From Deltaproteobacteria bacterium (GTDB taxonomy: Bacteria; Desulfobacterota; Desulfobacteria; Desulfobacterales; C00003060): a stretch of 5,215 nucleotides of DNA. Under the pieces are notes generated by a model. It saw nothing but the letters and a program-made list of their open reading frames with translations. It was not told the DNA's origin and did not search any database. Shown piece after piece: positions 5,132 to 5,215 of this stretch (its first letter is position 1; every line of letters starts with the position of its first letter). The stretch lies in contig QMMV01000172.1 of the NCBI GenBank assembly GCA_003647435.1, positions 1 through 5,215 of the forward strand, read 5' to 3'. A program made the position numbers and the translations under genes.

Positions 5132-5215
5132 GTATCACTTTAGCCTTATGAAACAAACACGCTCCCAGAAGCTTCAAGAAGCTAAGTTAGTACCCAGAAA
5201 TCTAAACTGATACCC
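5132..5215. repeat. Intergenic repeat element H with duplicated right end (I, J), running to the window edge
   Basis: It opens with GTATCACTTTAGCC. The right side carries two tandem inverted end copies: 5177-5195 (AGAAGCTAAGTTAGTACCC) and 5196-5215 (AGAAATCTAAACTGATACCC). Either can pair with the left end, giving inverted termini 62 or about 82 bp apart. The outer copy is the better match, with GTATCA(C/G)TTTAG at 11 of 12. The element may continue beyond the window. Confidence 0.7.

Noticed and set aside
5032..5215. End of an insertion sequence
   Set aside because: There are inverted termini but no transposase fragment and no visible target-site duplication. The units are under 100 bp, so they are at most non-autonomous elements.

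Overview
The window looks like an ordinary chromosomal segment of a Gram-negative, probably anaerobic bacterium. The protein sequences read most like Desulfobacterota (the old Deltaproteobacteria), for example the RlmE N-terminus DHYTIRARREGFPARSVYKL and the short-type NadA. That taxonomic call is an impression, not a search result. It holds five complete housekeeping genes, no RNA genes and no recognisable transposase. The genes are separated by AT-rich spacers that are unusually full of repeats.

Layout: 1-308 is a non-coding leader packed with three repeat copies. nadA (quinolinate synthase, 309-1220, +) follows. It converges with gcvH (H-protein-like lipoyl carrier, 1240-1632, -), leaving only 19 bp between the two stop codons. 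Upstream of gcvH on the same strand are yebC (1721-2473, -), a repeat-filled spacer of about 400 bp (2474-2870), rlmE (2871-3461, -), another repeat-bearing spacer (3462-3635) and radA (3636-5009, -). The last 206 bp (5010-5215) consist almost entirely of repeat copies.

The genes do not form one pathway. NadA makes quinolinate for NAD. GcvH carries a lipoyl arm for glycine cleavage or a related one-carbon reaction. YebC acts in translation and/or transcription. RlmE 2'-O-methylates 23S rRNA. RadA is a recombination helicase. Each gene except gcvH has its own upstream spacer, so most are probably separate transcription units. gcvH may be co-transcribed with yebC.

The most notable content is a family of short degenerate intergenic elements. 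Their ends carry a core close to GTATCA(G/C)TTTAGCT followed by an A/T tract. I find at least ten core copies in about 1.1 kb of spacer and none in the coding regions I examined closely. Several copies share longer internal sequence, for example 33/37 identical positions between 235-271 and 2501-2537. Some look like 60-95 bp imperfect palindromes resembling ERIC sequences or MITEs. Read on the other strand, GCTAAA(C/G)TGATAC points at the start codon of nadA, yebC, rlmE and radA. It contains a TGnTAC string resembling an extended -10 box, so the repeats may supply promoters or operators. This family is the best candidate here for something undescribed.
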